This document shows, piece after piece, positions 13,416-13,788 of a stretch of DNA of 13,788 nt. The notes below the pieces were generated by a model that searched no databases, was not told where the DNA came from, and saw nothing but the letters and a program-made list of their open reading frames with translations. Numbering within the stretch: the first letter of the stretch is position 1; each line of letters opens with the position of its first letter. The stretch comes from Clostridia bacterium (lineage in GTDB: Bacteria > Bacillota > Clostridia > Christensenellales > CAG-314): contig JAFTNE010000188.1 of NCBI GenBank assembly GCA_017452035.1, positions 1-13,788 on the forward strand, written 5' to 3'. The position numbers were made by a program, and so were the translations under genes.

Positions 13416-13445
13416 AGTATACCACACAAATAGGTCTTTTGACAA
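13416..13445 (-). promoter_or_regulatory. Promoter of the lipoprotein gene with a palindrome on the -10
   Basis: On the minus strand TTGTCA (13445-13440), an 18-base spacer and TATACT (13421-13416) with a TG extension. The palindrome GTATAGTATAC (13412-13422) covers the -10 and could bind a repressor. Confidence 0.8.
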
Positions 13446-13532
13446 GTCTTATTGAGATATTGTATTTTCAATTATTTTTAAGTGCACAAAATAAAAATTA
13501 TTTACAAAGTTGCAAAATTAGCCACACAGCCA

Positions 13533-13561
13533 TTGCAATAGCCGTCAAAAAATGGTAAAAT
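13533..13561 (+). promoter_or_regulatory. Candidate promoter of the AddB-like gene
   Basis: TTGCAA (13533-13538), a 17-base spacer and TAAAAT (13556-13561) with a TG extension. It is divergent from the lipoprotein promoter, about 90 bases away. Confidence 0.65.
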
Positions 13562-13610
13562 ACAAAGTGATATGTAATTTTGGCACAGTTTGTGCAAAAA
13601 GGATTTGCAA

Positions 13611-13788
13611 ATGATAACCATCTACAAAAACAGTACAACCAAGCAGGGCGCAATGCAAATTGTCCAAGTGCTCAAACGCGTGGACAAAAGCAACCTGTCT
13701 GTTATGCACACGGTGATAGTGCCAGACCGTGCATCTTTGGAAATGGAACGCCTACTTCTCAAGGAAATAGGTGGCAGTTTTAACGTGC
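13611..13788 (+). CDS. Partial AddB-like helicase/nuclease subunit, N-terminus
   Basis: The first 59 codons of a gene cut by the window edge. The start ATG 13611 has AAGGA (13599-13603) seven bases upstream. The protein begins MITIYKNSTTKQGAMQIVQVLKR, then VMHTVIVPDRASLEMERLLL and GGSFNV. This fits the start of AddB-type proteins, where a core strand leads into a VP-[ED]-x-x-x-x-x-E motif and then into SFxVxxxxF. AddB works with AddA to process double-strand DNA ends for recombination; an addA gene would be expected just downstream. The helicase-like and Fe-S nuclease motifs lie outside the window, so a related PD-(D/E)XK family protein is possible. Confidence 0.7.
   Translation, partial: MITIYKNSTTKQGAMQIVQVLKRVDKSNLSVMHTVIVPDRASLEMERLLLKEIGGSFNV

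Noticed and set aside
1..13788. Prophage, transposon or defence island
   Set aside because: No integrase, transposase, terminase, Cas or restriction motif appears in any frame, and gene style is uniform across the window.

Overview
The window looks like a chromosomal segment of a low-GC, Gram-positive member of the Bacillota, most likely an uncultured Clostridia-type bacterium. The grounds are: strong purine-rich ribosome binding sites (AGGAGG type), sigma-A promoters with exact 17-base spacers, tight intrinsic terminators with U-tracts, a lipobox lipoprotein, a SipW-type (Ser/His) signal peptidase, and an AddB-like start at the right edge. There is no phage, transposon, CRISPR or resistance island. 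Apart from the left-hand surface-protein locus the region reads as ordinary core/accessory chromosome. The lineage is inferred from style and gene content only.

Region 1 (1-3750) is a cell-surface/export locus. It holds the 3' end of a probable exported beta-rich protein, then a 712-residue membrane signal peptidase of the SipW/archaeal-eukaryotic (S26B-like) type, then a secreted protein ending in a PPC-like beta domain, closed by a perfect terminator. The peptidase carries three tandem copies of a roughly 125-residue module on its predicted cytoplasmic tail, two of them recently duplicated. A plausible reading is a dedicated signal peptidase encoded beside its substrates.

Region 2 (3750-6830) has tRNA-Arg(ACG) on the minus strand with its own consensus promoter and terminator. 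Divergent to it is an isochorismatase-family hydrolase with nicotinamidase-like metal ligands. Next comes a Na+/phosphate cotransporter-family protein (NptA type, transporter plus PhoU-like tail) whose reading frame is broken by an apparent one-base deletion in an A-run at 5771-5774.

Region 3 (6827-8335) is a minus-strand transcription unit. A sigma-A promoter drives tRNA-Pro(CGG), followed 56 bases later by an L-cysteine desulfidase family gene with its four cluster-ligand cysteines intact. The tRNA has a rare paired change, A19 and U56 in place of G19-C56.

Region 4 (8340-12230, plus strand) holds a MATE efflux transporter, a large-conductance mechanosensitive channel (mscL) with a long charged C-terminal insertion, a cysteine-rich CFI-box-like small protein with a structured leader, and a TerB-like all-helical protein behind a very strong promoter. 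Most are monocistronic units with their own promoter and terminator.

Region 5 (12200-13788) has a bidirectional terminator shared with a convergent minus-strand lipoprotein of unknown function. Divergent from it is the first 59 codons of an AddB-like helicase/nuclease subunit, cut by the window edge.
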